In this document: piece after piece, positions 9,523 to 20,796 of the stretch
How the letters are laid out: each line of letters begins with the position of its first letter
Position numbering within the stretch: position 1 is the stretch's first letter
Assembly (NCBI RefSeq): GCF_026151205.1
Contig: NC_087081.1
Span: forward strand, 3,169,246 to 3,233,245
Direction of reading: 5' to 3'
DNA from: Bolinopsis microptera
Lineage: Eukaryota; Ctenophora; Tentaculata; Lobata; Bolinopsidae
DNA: 64,000 nt
Program-made: the position numbers and the translations under genes
The notes under the pieces: model-generated
What the model saw: only the letters and a program-made list of their open reading frames with translations
Databases searched by the model: none
What the model was told of the DNA's origin: nothing

Positions 9523-10958
9523 GGTTCTTTTGCGATAGTCAAAACGCGACAACTAGCGCTGGATGGCGACAACTAGCGCTATCCAGCGCTAGTTGTCGCC
9601 ATCCAGCGCTAGTTGTCGCTATCCAGCGCTGGATAACGCTGGCCAGCGCAAAATATATATGTTCGATAATTGTCGCTATCCAGCGCTAGTTGTCGCCATC
9701 CAGCGCTAGTTGTCGCCATCCAGCGCTAGTTGTCGCTATCCAGCGCTAGTTGTCGCTGGCTATGCGACACTGTCGCACGCGATAGTTTGCGATGGCCAGC
9801 GCAACTGGCCATCGCAGAAAACAGTTCGATAACTAGCGCTGGATGGCGACAACTAGCGCTGGATAGCGACAACTAGCGCTGGATAGCGACAACTAGCGCT
9901 GGCCAGCGCTGGCCAGCGCTGGCCATCGATATCCAGCGCACAATTTTTGCGCTATTACTCGTCAGCTAGCGCTGGCCAGCGCTAGCCAGCGCTAGTTGTC
10001 GCTATCCAGCGCTATCCAGCGCTAGCCAGCGCTAGCCAGCGCTAGCCAGCGTTAGCCAGCGCTAGCCAGCGGTAACCAGCGCTAGCCAGCGCAATGTTAT
10101 GTATCAAAATCATATACTTGGATGATGATTAATCACTTTACACTTGACTGTCACGTGCCTTTTTAATCCATTCTCTGACTCTAGCTGGTTCTGAACGACT
10201 TTTCGAAACCCCAACCCTCTAAGTCTAATTTGATCCCAACCCTAACCCTAACCCAATCTTTAACAAAAACATATGCTGAAACCCTAACAATAACGAGAAA
10301 TTAGACTAACTTCCTTATACGGTCATATCACGTGATCGATACATGTACAGTTTTTCGCCAATGGCAATATCTCGTCAGGAGAGCATTTTAACCCTATGTC
10401 ATGGGCCCATAGAGGTTGATTCGGAATTAGCGTCCGAAAATACATCGATTGAAGTTGGACACAACCATCGGGGGCCCTTTTAGAACAATCTCGAAGGTCG
10501 ACTGTAGAGTGATTTAGCACGCTCGATATTAGTATTACTCGTCAGCCAGCGCTGGCCAGCGCAATATAGTTGCGATATTACTCGTCAGCTAGCGCTGGCC
10601 AGCGCTGGCCAGCGCTGGCTAGCGCTGGTTAGCGCTGGCTAGCGCTGGTTAGCGCTGGTTAGCGCTGGTTAGCGCTGGCTAGCGCTGGTTAGCGCTAGCT
10701 GACGAGTAATAGCGCAAAAATTTTGCGCTGGATATCGATGGCCAGCGCTGGCCAGCGCTAGTTGTCGCTATCCAGCGCTAGTTGTCGCCATCCAGCGCTA
10801 GTTGTCGCTATCCAGCGCTGGATAGCGACAATTATCGAACATATATATTTTGCGCTGGCCAGTGTTATCCAGCGCTGGATGGCGACAACTAGCGCTGGAT
10901 AGCGCTAGTTGTCGCCATCCAGCGCTAGTTGTTGCGTTTTGACTATCGCAAAAGAACC
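9523..10958. mobile_element. Element C1: AGCGCT-array transposon nested in element A
   Basis: The ends are GGTTCTTTTGCGATAGTCAA and its inverse, flanked by a perfect 8-bp duplication GACCATTC (9515-9522 and 10959-10966). The subterminal regions (about 9540-10090 and 10530-10940) consist of dozens of AGCGCT palindromes in 20-bp modules such as CTAGTTGTCGCTATCCAGCG and GCTAGCCAGC. The centre (about 10090-10530) is ordinary sequence and matches 61830-62030. No transposase was seen. A second member lies at 59805-62751. The 8-bp duplication suggests a hAT-type mechanism. Confidence 0.9.
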
Positions 10959-11936
10959 GACCATTCTCATAACAGGAGCGTCAACTTATCCGTAAGTAGC
11001 CCTAGCACAATCCTTAAATACCGTTAGTTCATCCTTAAACCGTTATAAAGACTTGAAATGCCGCTTGTAGAAGTCCCGATACAATCCTTGGTAGTTCTTT
11101 TCGATATTGGTTGAAATCCGTATTCGTTAATCTTAAGCAAATATTTGAATAAATTTCTTTCGTCTTCTGAACTTGAGATCTTTCCTTCATAAGCCTGATT
11201 ATTAGTTGAGAACTAGTATAGCGTCGTTGTTTACATTTACAATTACTGAGATTCGGCAGAGAGACTGGTGCCACCCAATAAGCCGCTCAGGCGCTTAGCT
11301 TATAATAACATCTATGACATTCAAGTGCATTTTAAAGCAATTTGCCCTTGAGTATGATAATTATAACCAGTTTTATCGTGTTCGGCGTCCTCGGAAACAT
11401 AGGGTTACGTGATTTTCGCTTCGATTTTCATTAACAAAAAATCCTTCTATTTTAAAATCTCTGGCCCAGCTGCCTGCTGGGTTTCAAAAGGTGATACCAG
11501 ATCGAGATGCTGCGATAATTGCGCAGCTCATCTTAATTGGATCCAATTACACGTGATACACTATATTATTCCATATAAGGCCTGGTCAGGAAGCTTGAGC
11601 TCTGGTGACGTCACGAGATATCCTAGTCAGCATTCGACACGTTACGAATGTGATCACGTGACCAAGGATTTACGAATCAAGGTCACGTGATAGGATTGGC
11701 GGTCACGTGACTTCAGTTATCCCTTATATGGCACAAGTAGCTGCAACTGATCAGCTCTTAATTGGGCTGCAATCATTGACAGGCCTATAATTACTCATTT
11801 TTCAATGACGGATATCTCGATTTTTAATAGGACTAGAGCGTAAAACGAATGCTTCCCGGAATCAGCACAATGAAGAGAACAAGATCCTGTTGGATTCTCA
11901 ATTATTCATCACCCACCGGTAGTCCCTACTGATATC

Positions 11937-14900
11937 ATCTCAATATATCGCATTTTTGATTTCCATGGTCAACAACTGTAGAGGCAACATGAAACATTGA
12001 ATTTTCGAAATCCTACAGAATCCTGTCATGGGACATTTCAAAGGCCATCTTTATTATTAAGACCATTCTAATTTTGCTGAAAGTACCATTCACCAGGATT
12101 ATAAAGCTTATGGGTGAGTGCTTTGCCTGACTTATGTTCACCTAAGGGTTTTTAAATCAGTTAAACAAAGTTATCAATTTTATGCCAATTAAGAAGGGCC
12201 CGAATCTTACTTGGGTACCTCATCAGTACATCTCTACAGTGTAGTGTACTGTAAACATAATACTTTACTCGACTGTAGTAACCTTTTTCTTTTCGCCTAA
12301 TTTGCATGTAGGTGGTTGTACATACAGACATAATCTTTCGAATTATAATACATATGGTGGTCACATTAGATCCCTGTGACTTATAACGAAATGAAATTAT
12401 ATGGGTGCTGGCACACAAGTTAAATTGTCGGTAAACCGAAATGATAACAATAATTATAAAAGTGATGCTCAGTTTTTGAGTGACGGATTGATCAACATCC
12501 AAAGAAGGATGTATATAGGACTCATGAAGAAAATATATAGAATTTTCCAGGCAATAAACACGGACACTGGTCAACCACCTTATAGACTTAATAAATCTTT
12601 ATTCCACTGGGAAGTATTAATGAATTATTTATAGATAATGTATTAGATTTTATTAATTAATAAAATTTAATTTGATAAATTATCAATGTTGATGGAAAAA
12701 TATATTTATTTAAATTAATTTTTTATTTAGTGCAATGATATTTTGGAGACACTTGTGATGATGTTATGTCATAATCTTTGCTTATTTACTTACTTACTTA
12801 CTATCTGCAGCATTAAATCGCCTCTACTAAGCAATTGCTTAAAACAATAGGTCGTAAAACTGGGATAAGAAAAGAGAAACTGGCGTTTAGCAACGACTGA
12901 AAGCAGTGGAATATCCGGATCGGAACATTATTTATTAGTGTCGCATTGTTGTAATAATATCTTGTCGCAATAAATTATTTTAATGCAGTCACTCAGATAA
13001 GTTTATACCAGGACACTTTAACAAAGACACATACTCTGCCCAAAATAAGGGGCCATAATTGTTTGAGTTATGTAACCGTATAGAATTATTATTGTCGCAA
13101 TAAATGGGAACACTACAAATGTTGCGTTACCCTAGAATAATCATTGAAAGCAGTGAATAGCCCGAAAAGGTACAATATACCAATTCTATTCCATTGGAAT
13201 AACTAAATATGTTGCGAGTGTAGCATGGGATAAATCCTAAGGGGGAAGCCCTACATAGAATGAATGACATCTGGAAATCCAAACTTTCAAATAACCTTAA
13301 GATTACTTGTCATACGTTGTATGACCCGCCGCGCATACGTTGTATCTACTCACCAGTGATTTAAGCTTATATTGGAACCTTTGCATGGTATAACACAGAA
13401 AGGCCAACCGAGACAAAGCTATTTCATAATTATATATGTTACTGAGCTAGGGAAGTTGGGACAATCTAGCTCTGAAGAGGAACTGCGAACCCTGATGCGG
13501 GACAGGAATGTATGGAGCTGGAGAGGGTTTTCTGGCGTAAATTGGACTTACTCTCCTTCGAAGCTCGGCGTGGCCCACTGGCGCGAGAAGCATCATTGGA
13601 TGCACGGCGCGGCCCAGTTAAGTATTCAATGCAAATGTAATAGTATAACGCATTAAACGGGATTAATACCAATTTACTCAAAAATACAGTTAATCGAAAC
13701 GAAATATGTTATTTTAAAATTTTTTTAAACCATGCGCGCGTTTTCCTCCGCGCGCATTTAAAAAATTCTCCCCAAATTTAAGATATACTGAAAATATTTT
13801 TTAGGTTTACAACCTACCAGGACGCGCGCCGAGTTGAACTAATATATGGAACAGATATTTTACGAGTATCACCCGTGGAAAAATATTGCTCTAACCACAA
13901 ACCAGAGCCCTCTCGCTTGCAGTAGCGCGTCACGCAGTACGCGTAGACACATGCAACATGGCTATGTGAAGAAAAATATGTTATATATAACAAATGCTAA
14001 AGTGCAATTAACATTTCCACAGAGCGCACACTTCAGCGACCAGCCTCCGCATTACTTTTACTGGGCCTTTGCTCGCATTACCGCGGCAAAACTTCACAAA
14101 TCTAAATAAAATTGTTTGCAATATAATTCATATTTTGCTCAAATCACAAACCAAAACTCTTTTTTCCTATTTTGCAGTTTAGTAGCGCGCCCGCCGCGTC
14201 AAAAATATTGTGATGAAACTGTTGTCGAAACACGCTGCAACCTTTTTTGGTCGCGCGCGAAGGGCGCGGTGGCCGGCCGACGTGCACGCGCCATTTGCTG
14301 TTTGCAGAATGCTAGCAGTGAGCAGTTATCTGTTAACAGCAGTTTGCAGCAGTCAGCAGCAGTTATGAGTTAGCAGCAGTTTCCTTGAATTGCACTTTAG
14401 TCTTCCTGTGACGAGAAAAGTATGCAACATGTAGCATGAAAACTGGTGTGAGAAATTTATTTTTTAAGTTGATATGTCCAAATTTGTTTTCAGAGGAACA
14501 TACCGAACAGCAATAAATTGCATTGTTTTAAATAAAAATATCGAAGGACGAGCTGCCAAATGCTGAGCACCGCCCTGTAACGAGCTAGATGTGAAACGCT
14601 TTATTATATTATATTATAAAAGAGAAAGTGTGTAAAGTTGTTTGAAAAGGGTGAAGACAGACATGATGAATTATTGATCATGATTTTCTCAGATGGAAAT
14701 GTTTTTAATTAATGACTGATGAGTATGAAAATAATTTTCGTCTTTCGATTTTGACTAGCCAAACTATTATATTAGGTGTTTATAATGTTTCAAAATTTTG
14801 TTTTTATTTTGATAGGAAATTTCAGTATTTGATTCAAAAATTCTGTTTTGTAGATTTAAACTTTAGGTTCTAAAATTAGACTATATATATGTATATGTGA

Positions 14901-15307
14901 ATCACATAACAATAGAAATAACTGAAATAGTTTTAGTTGGAACTAATAGTAATAGGATAATCATTACATGTTGAATGTAAATTTAATTAATGTCAATGAT
15001 TAATTAAATATGTACTAATAAACTACTCGAATAAGCTAAGTTAATAAAGAAACACTTTTCCAAATAACCCTCGATAATTTCCACACCTCTACAGTTACTG
15101 GCGACATCTTTGTTATCACGTGGTGAATTGAAAGAAAATAGCCATTTCACCTCCAACCAGATCCAGAGATCGTACTGTGCATACAACTGGGAGTTGAGAG
15201 TATCCATAACGTAATGATTTCCTGAAAATTGGACTGGTATTTCAATTATTCGTTGATAAAGGTTTTGTATAGCTTTATAAATATAAACTGTTGATGATAT
15301 ATATAAT
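11937..15307. other. Long stretch with no recognised gene
   Basis: Frames of up to 137 codons exist (for example 12161-12574 minus) but resemble no protein I know and have AT-driven composition. 13730-14300 is locally GC-richer, with GCGCGC and GCGCGCC clusters, and 14290-14385 is CAGCAGTT-rich. TGTCGCAATAAAT recurs at 12963 and 13093. A short exon-like frame at 15004-15207 (minus) has no supporting homology. Confidence 0.5.
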
Positions 15308-15627
15308 GATAGACAATTGATAGGTAATTGACAGGTATTTGACAGGTAATTGACAGGTAATTGAAATGTTATTGACAGGTATTTGTCAGGTAATTGACAG
15401 TTAATTGAAAGATAATTGACAGGTAATTGACAGGTATTTGACAGGTAATTTACAGGTAATTGATAGATATTTGACAGGTAATTTACAGGTAATTTACAGG
15501 TAATTTACAGGTAATTGATAGGTTATTGACAGGTATTTGACAGGTAATTTACAGGTAATTTACAGGTAATTTACAGGTAATTGACAAGTAATTGACAGGT
15601 AATTGACAGGTAATTGACAGGTAATTG
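15308..15627. repeat. 11-bp tandem array (AATTGACAGGT)
   Basis: About 29 imperfect copies of AATTGACAGGT, with variants TATTTGACAGG and AATTTACAGGT. It lies downstream of the receptor pseudogene's 3' end. No coding function is implied. Confidence 0.92.
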
Positions 15628-15831
15628 ATTCTTAAGCAGCTGTCAAGTTCTTAATCATGAATTAAATCAATAACTGATATTTAAAATTGATACATAGGAC
15701 GTGCAACATTATGGTATGAACTAAATAGCATGACTTCGAACTGTGTTTAGTGAAGCCTTAATTCAGCATATCTGAAAGTTTTGTCAATCTGTAAAAGCTC
15801 ACCTTGTCATCATTACTTTCTATACTTCCAT

Positions 15832-17496
15832 CTACATCGGTGTTTCTATAATTACATCCTCGGCAGTTACAATAGCTTGTGGCGATCCCTCCTGGATATC
15901 ACCTTCCGTCTCCACAGTAACAACTTCCGTCTTTACTGCATAACTAAGAAGTTCTAAGATATGTGACACCATTTGAACATCTACCAGCAAAACTTTTGAC
16001 AATCTCACTAAAATATTCTCTCAAACTGTTGTCGTACAGTAGGGGGTTGATGACAGAATTGAGGGGTAAAACTATCATCGCAAAAGTGACGTACCAATCT
16101 GTTGCATCGATTGACCTGAGATTGTGGAGCCCACTGATGATTATGAATGGAACCCAACAAGCAAAATCTGTTGCTATAATGAACGCAATCCTGTTCTGCA
16201 TTTTGCCGACAGCCCCCGAATTGTTGTTTTGCCCAGAACTACTGGATGATTGCCGAGCTTGTAGTCTGGATTATAGAACATGCCCTGTACAAAGTAGTCC
16301 TCTAAAGCGGGGAACAAAGGTATAATCGCTACTGATAGCGAAACAGTAACGATTCCAATTACAATCCAAACCGTTTTAGTAACAACTTCTCTTTTATTGA
16401 CACGGATTGGAACGCTTAGAGAACCGCTCAAAATGTGTCCCATCCGGATCAGGCTTAAAACAGCCATAGAAAATAAAGAGAGTTGTGATCCCGTAGTACT
16501 GATTACTCCAAGAACAGAACATGTGGTTCCTGATAACCAATCTGCTTGCCTTACACAATAATTCTTTCCGTGAACAAAACTGTCAAATACTGACAGTACG
16601 ATCATGTAGACTCCAATGAGAAAATCTCCAAATCCGATTAAACAGACAAGTACTCTAGTGCTGAACATACTTTCTGTTGTGGATTCTTTAATGGAACTTC
16701 CAACTTTGGTCACCATGATGACATTAAAAATGGATGCTAAAAGGCCCATCAGCCAACAATTAAGTTTCAACACCCAATCGTCTAAAATTTCCTTACCACA
16801 TGACTGATTGCATTCATCTGATAAATCAAAACAGTCAAATCTACCATCACAGTTCTGGGAATGAGATATTAGTTGCTCTTTCACATTTGTCCGGTTCTTC
16901 GTATTCTCACAGACTAAATGGTTGGTACACATCTGCTCATCTGACCTGTCACCACAGTCATCGACTAGATCACAAACTTGACTATACTTTATACATTTGG
17001 CATTTTCACATTGGAAAATGTTGTTCTCATATTCAGCTTCATTAGACCTTGTCACAAGAGTCAAAGAATTGTTAGCGAGAGTGTAGACTCGATCAGGATA
17101 CTGACCAGGACATGAATCATAGTTTAGAAAAGTGTTCTGAAGAGGACAAGTCGAGTTTACACATAAATCCATGCAACTTAAGAAGACATAATATTCGCCA
17201 AATAGACCTGTACAGTCCACTTTGGAATTTGGGACGTTGAGCATTATCTTGACACCAAAAGCATTTCCTGCTGGACTCTCAAACTCCCTAATATGACAAG
17301 CTGAATTGTATTCAGATTTCTTTATTGATTGACACAAATCTCGCCCAGCACATGTTTTGATAACAGCTGTTGTATCGATAGTTGGGAAATCTCTTGAAAT
17401 CGTACAGATCTCATTTTCGACTTCACAAGAGTTTACACCATCACAAAGAAGATCAAACTCAACATAACTTTTCTTTGAATCTCCAGGACACAGCAA
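15832..17496 (-). pseudogene. LDLa and 7TM part of the receptor pseudogene
   Basis: LDLa signatures include CIKYSQVCDLVDDCGDRSDE and NCDGRFDCFDLSDEC (about 16800-17010). TM1 is about 16690-16770, TM2 holds FGDFLIGVYM, TM3 runs SQLSLFSMAVLSLIRMGHI (R in the DRY/ERW position), and TM4 is WIVIGIVTVSLSVAIIPLF. After EDYFVQGMFYNPDY the frame runs on for about 25 unrelated residues and stops at 16174. Another frame picks up a Ser/Gln/Asn-rich loop, then TM6 (DFACWVPF) and TM7 (LPLNSVINPLLY), ending at 15944. TM5 is not encoded anywhere between them. Beyond the 15944 stop a different frame runs to 15832 (KTEVVTVETEGDIQ, ending at TAG) and looks like an acidic C-tail, but this is ambiguous. Leucine-rich repeats, usual in LGR/RXFP, are absent. 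Confidence 0.82.
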
Positions 17497-17564
17497 AACG
17501 TCCTGACAGGTTTTGTTTCCTACGATTAGTCGATCAGTACCTCCATCTTTCTCTCCACAGTGTG

Positions 17565-18470
17565 TCAGCTCAATGTTCCTTTTTCATCTTCTCCATTCAG
17601 ACAATCAGATTGGTTATCCGATAACCAACTGACAGGAATCTCCATACTTCTATCAGGATTAAAACTACGTTCACAATTGAAGTAACCCACCGTTGTAAGT
17701 TGGCATATGTCAAGGGTCTCATCACTGCTATCTTCACAATCACTAATACCATCACAAAGTTTGTGTTTATGAACAACACATGATGTATCATGCTCAGATG
17801 GTAAAATACATTCACTATCTAGGTTATCATCACATAGATTTGCTGGGTTTTCTACCAAGGGACTATCACAAACCACGTACTTTGATACACTTGACCTATA
17901 ACCATTGATCAAACAGTAACCACCCACTCTGTACACATCAGTGCAGTTTGTTTGGTCTAGATAACCGTAACAATACGGAGATACGTATGAACTGAGATCG
18001 AACACAGCACACCTAGTGTAGCTGAATATGGGGACCAGACTCTCCTCTCCATCCCAGTATTTCTTACCGAAATGAAGACAGGTCTCAAGCGTGGTGTTCT
18101 CAACATCAGTACAGTTCATCTCATCCTCCTTGTTTAAACAACTATAGTATCCGTTACAAACAAATTCAACTGGCACATACCCTCCAATTAAATCTTCAGT
18201 ATCACAGTAAACTCCGTATACGTGACCACCACACACAGCCTCATCCTCACAAAACATCGAGTCACACTTGTCGTTACAACCATCTACTATGTTGCTGCTG
18301 TCATACCGTGACATATTAGTGTTATCACCCCAATCATTTTCAGAATCGACAAAAGTTTGTACACTTAAATTTGTATCATTCTTTAAATGACCTCCACAAA
18401 GGTAATTGCTATCTCCTGTTATTTTCGTGTTGAACCCACACGCCTGATAAAAGTTCGGGTCATTAACACA
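17565..18470 (-). pseudogene. Cys-rich and LDLa-like ectodomain segment, left of transposon B
   Basis: This is the part of the last exon between transposon B and the frameshift. In frame it starts with FLCVNDPNFYQACGFN, then runs through Cys-rich units to CNGYYSCLNKEDEMNC and KLCDGISDCEDSSDETLDIC, the latter a good LDLa calcium-cage motif. The frame stops at 17565. Shifting by one base at the five-T run 17580-17584 (A-run on the coding strand) continues into the 7TM-containing frame without a further stop. That fits a single-base homopolymer indel, either genuine or a sequencing error. Confidence 0.8.
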
Positions 18471-18478
18471 CAGGAAAG
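18471..18478. repeat. Target-site duplication of element B, left copy
   Basis: CAGGAAAG, repeated exactly at 22350-22357. On the coding strand it is CTTTCCTG, inside the receptor exon. Confidence 0.92.
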
Positions 18479-19149
18479 TAGGGACTACGGGTGGAAGATG
18501 AATAATTGATATTCCAACAGCATCTTGTTCCCTGCATTGTGCTGATTCCGGGAAGCATTCTGTTTACGCTCTCATCATTCTGTAGGATGAGATATCGTTC
18601 ATTTAAAATTGGGTAATTATAGGCCTGTCAAGGATTGCAGCCTAATTAAGAGCTGATCAATTGCAGCTAGTTGTGCCATATAAGGGATAACTGAGGTCAC
18701 GTGACATTCAGTCCTATCACGTGACCGCTAATCCTATCACGTGACCTTGATTCGTAAAGCCTCGGGCACGTGATCACATTCGTAACGTGTCGTATGCCGA
18801 CTAGGAGATTTTGTGACGTCACCAGAGCTGAAGCTACTTGATCAGGCCTTATATGGAATAATATCGTGTATCGGGTGTAATTGGACCTAATTAGAGCAGC
18901 TGAGCGCTCAATTATAGCAGCATCTGGTACCACCTTCTGAAACCCTGCAGACAGCTGGCCCAAAGAATCGAAATTAGAAGGATTATTTATTGATGGAAAT
19001 CGAAGCGGAAACCTTGTAACCCTATGTTTTCGATGACGCCGAACAAGATTAAACAGGTTATAATTGTCCTACTCTCGTGTAAATTGCTCTAAAACGTGAT
19101 TGAAATTTTAATGATGCTATCAATTGTAATACAGTTTTTACATTAAGCT

Positions 19150-19558
19150 TGTAGGGATCCCAGATATTGGTCGGTTTAAAGTTAACGGTATTTGGTTCCA
19201 AGTTCAAACCGTTTTATGTTCAGTGTCAATAGCCATTGCGACCTCAAGCAATTATTTGGCTCATTAGTTAAACCGTTTTTAAGCTTAATTAAGCAACGCC
19301 ACGCACTGATTAGATATTTCAGATATACCGTTAGTATTGCCTCGCAAGCAATCCGCCCATATAAATAGTTAGAGTTTTGGAGTAAAGTTATCCCACATTT
19401 TCACTATTCCCTTTAGTCGGTCTTGTTTATACGTGTTGTTCTATTCCCTAATATACCCTTTTGTTCTAACGTTGTTATCCTCCTTGTTTCTCTTTGTTTG
19501 ATCCTTCTCAAAGTAAAGAACGCAAAGTAAATTCAAGTAGGAACACGGCAAACCTACA
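19150..19558 (+). repeat. Gypsy-type 5' LTR, 409 bp
   Basis: Starts TGTAGGGATC and ends AACCTACA, giving the TG..CA boundaries with a 5-base inverted terminus (TGTAG/CTACA). CATATAAATAG at about 19358-19368 is a plausible TATA box for the U3/R boundary. A primer-binding-site-like TGGCGCGAACGGTAGG follows two bases after the end. No 3' LTR was found. Confidence 0.78.
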
Positions 19559-19560
19559 AG

Positions 19561-19578
19561 TGGCGCGAACGGTAGGAT
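19561..19578 (+). other. Primer binding site of the Gypsy fragment
   Basis: TGGCGCGAACGGTAGGAT starts with TGG, the complement of a tRNA CCA end, two bases after the LTR. The primer tRNA was not identified. Confidence 0.6.
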
Positions 19579-19590
19579 CTATTCATCATC

Positions 19591-20574
19591 ATGGGAGAAC
19601 GAACCTTCGCAAACCAAGAAGAACTCGAAGCATATGTCGCAGAAAGGATTAAAGCACAGTCGGACAAGGACAACCAAGGCAAGGTACCCTACCTGCCCAC
19701 ACGAAAGCCAGAGCGGTTCAACCCAGCTCTGTCCACATTCTCTGATTGGATCCTTGGATGGGAATCATACATGACGCTGCTCCACCTGCCCAAAGGAGTC
19801 CTGGGAGTCCTCAAAACCTTCCTGGAGACGGATGCACTAAAACTCATCAGCTCGAGACAGTTCTCAGATGAGGAAGAGACAAACTGGGAAGAAACAGTTA
19901 AGCCGACGTTGATGGCCATACTAGACTCAGACAGAGTCATAGACAAAGAGGCCCTGAAGAGCAAATTCCTGAAGACTGCTCAACAACTATCCGAAGACAT
20001 CGCTACTTTCGGAAGCAGGGTTAAAAGAGCGTACTTTGAGGCGTACGGGGCTGCGGCCAACGAAGATCTATTGAAGCTCGTGTTCCAGAATGGACTGCGG
20101 AACAGGAATCTTGTACTACAGCTTTCAATGTGGCAAATGGATTTGACCGATACGCCAAGGACATTTACCGAGGTCCTGACAAGAGCCCAGAAAATCGAGT
20201 CGGCCATGGGAGTCAGCACAGCATTGGAGATCAACGATCAAACACACGACATTCTCGCTATCAACAGGCATACACCAGAACCTCCTCGAACTAGGGCTGA
20301 ATTCCCAGCTGAACGACGCAGCTTCTATCCTCACCACCAGCAACAAGCAAGAGCGCCTATGAACTTCAGACCTGAGCACACTCGAGGTATAGATGCAGGA
20401 CAAAGCGGACCATCACGATATAGGCACCAGGAGACACGGACTTGTTTCTATTGCAACAGAGTTGGTCATATAGTAAGGGACTGCAGGACAAAGCAGAGGG
20501 ACCAGTACAGAGACAGGAACCAGAATCAACACGGAGGTTCTTCATCCCACAACAACCCGGCTTCGGAAAACTAA
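19591..20574 (+). CDS. Gypsy-type Gag protein, intact frame
   Basis: A 327-codon frame. Residues about 30-210 are a capsid-like helical region (PERFNPALSTFSDWILGWES, with later FLKTAQQLSEDIATFGSRVK). Residues about 284-297 hold a CCHC zinc knuckle, CFYCNRVGHIVRDC. The C-terminus is polar and basic. Gag assembles the particle that packages retrotransposon RNA. The frame is complete, but the element has only LTR, gag and a piece of protease, so it is defective. The protease frame overlaps the gag end in the -1 frame, as is common in such elements. Confidence 0.86.
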   Translation: MGERTFANQEELEAYVAERIKAQSDKDNQGKVPYLPTRKPERFNPALSTFSDWILGWESYMTLLHLPKGVLGVLKTFLETDALKLISSRQFSDEEETNWEETVKPTLMAILDSDRVIDKEALKSKFLKTAQQLSEDIATFGSRVKRAYFEAYGAAANEDLLKLVFQNGLRNRNLVLQLSMWQMDLTDTPRTFTEVLTRAQKIESAMGVSTALEINDQTHDILAINRHTPEPPRTRAEFPAERRSFYPHHQQQARAPMNFRPEHTRGIDAGQSGPSRYRHQETRTCFYCNRVGHIVRDCRTKQRDQYRDRNQNQHGGSSSHNNPASEN

Positions 20575-20795
20575 TAAGGCCCTCCCACGACAAAAGGGGG
20601 AGGGCCCCTGATAGTATATACCTTTGTCAAGGAGACGTGTACATAGAAGCCCAAGTCGGTAGCCGGCCTTCCGAGTTTATGTTGATTGACACAGGCTCCT
20701 CTCAAAACCTCATTTCATCAGAACACCTAAAAGACCTAGGAATTGAACAGAGAAACCTCAACAAGTGCACGGCGAACCTTGCCGGAGTCACAGGT
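20500..20795 (+). pseudogene. Gypsy-type protease fragment, truncated
   Basis: The frame, -1 relative to gag, reads GDVYIEAQVGS and then LIDTGSSQNLIS, the aspartic-protease active-site motif DTG in retropepsin context (about 20678-20716). It breaks off near 20795, where sequence of a different LINE on the minus strand begins. Reverse transcriptase, RNase H and integrase are absent. Confidence 0.78.
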
Positions 20796-20796
20796 A

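Larger units (their letters stand above)
6355..11928. mobile_element. Element A: 5.6-kb long-TIR DNA transposon (hAT-like), nested
   Basis: The ends are TAGGGACTACCGGTGGGTGA and its reverse complement, flanked by a perfect 8-bp duplication CTGATATC (6347-6354 and 11929-11936). The left arm 6355-6970 pairs with 11310-11928. After removal of an insertion (6971-7853) the pairing continues from 7854 to about 8214 with 11317 down to 10967. After removal of another (9523-10958) it goes on into mirrored tandem arrays around 8215-8780 and 9080-9514. The original element was therefore almost wholly palindromic, with a loop near 8790-9080. The TAGGG terminus and 8-bp duplication fit hAT; P or Merlin elements also make 8-9-bp duplications. 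No transposase of its own is visible, so it is non-autonomous. Confidence 0.88.

Noticed and set aside
12161-12574. 137-codon frame on the minus strand
   Set aside because: No recognisable domain, AT-driven residue use, no exon context, and an overlapping frame on the other strand is equally long in part.
15308-15627. CRISPR-like array
   Set aside because: Units are 11 bp and contiguous without spacers; a plain minisatellite in a eukaryotic genome. The same holds for the 75-, 138- and 430-bp arrays.
18697-18963. 88-codon frame, identical at 21865-22131
   Set aside because: It lies in the terminal repeats of element B, so its identity reflects repeat identity and not a duplicated gene.
20442-20600. 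Canonical -1 slippery heptamer at the gag/protease overlap
   Set aside because: The protease frame is -1 relative to gag, but no classical X-XXY-YYZ heptamer was found near the gag stop.
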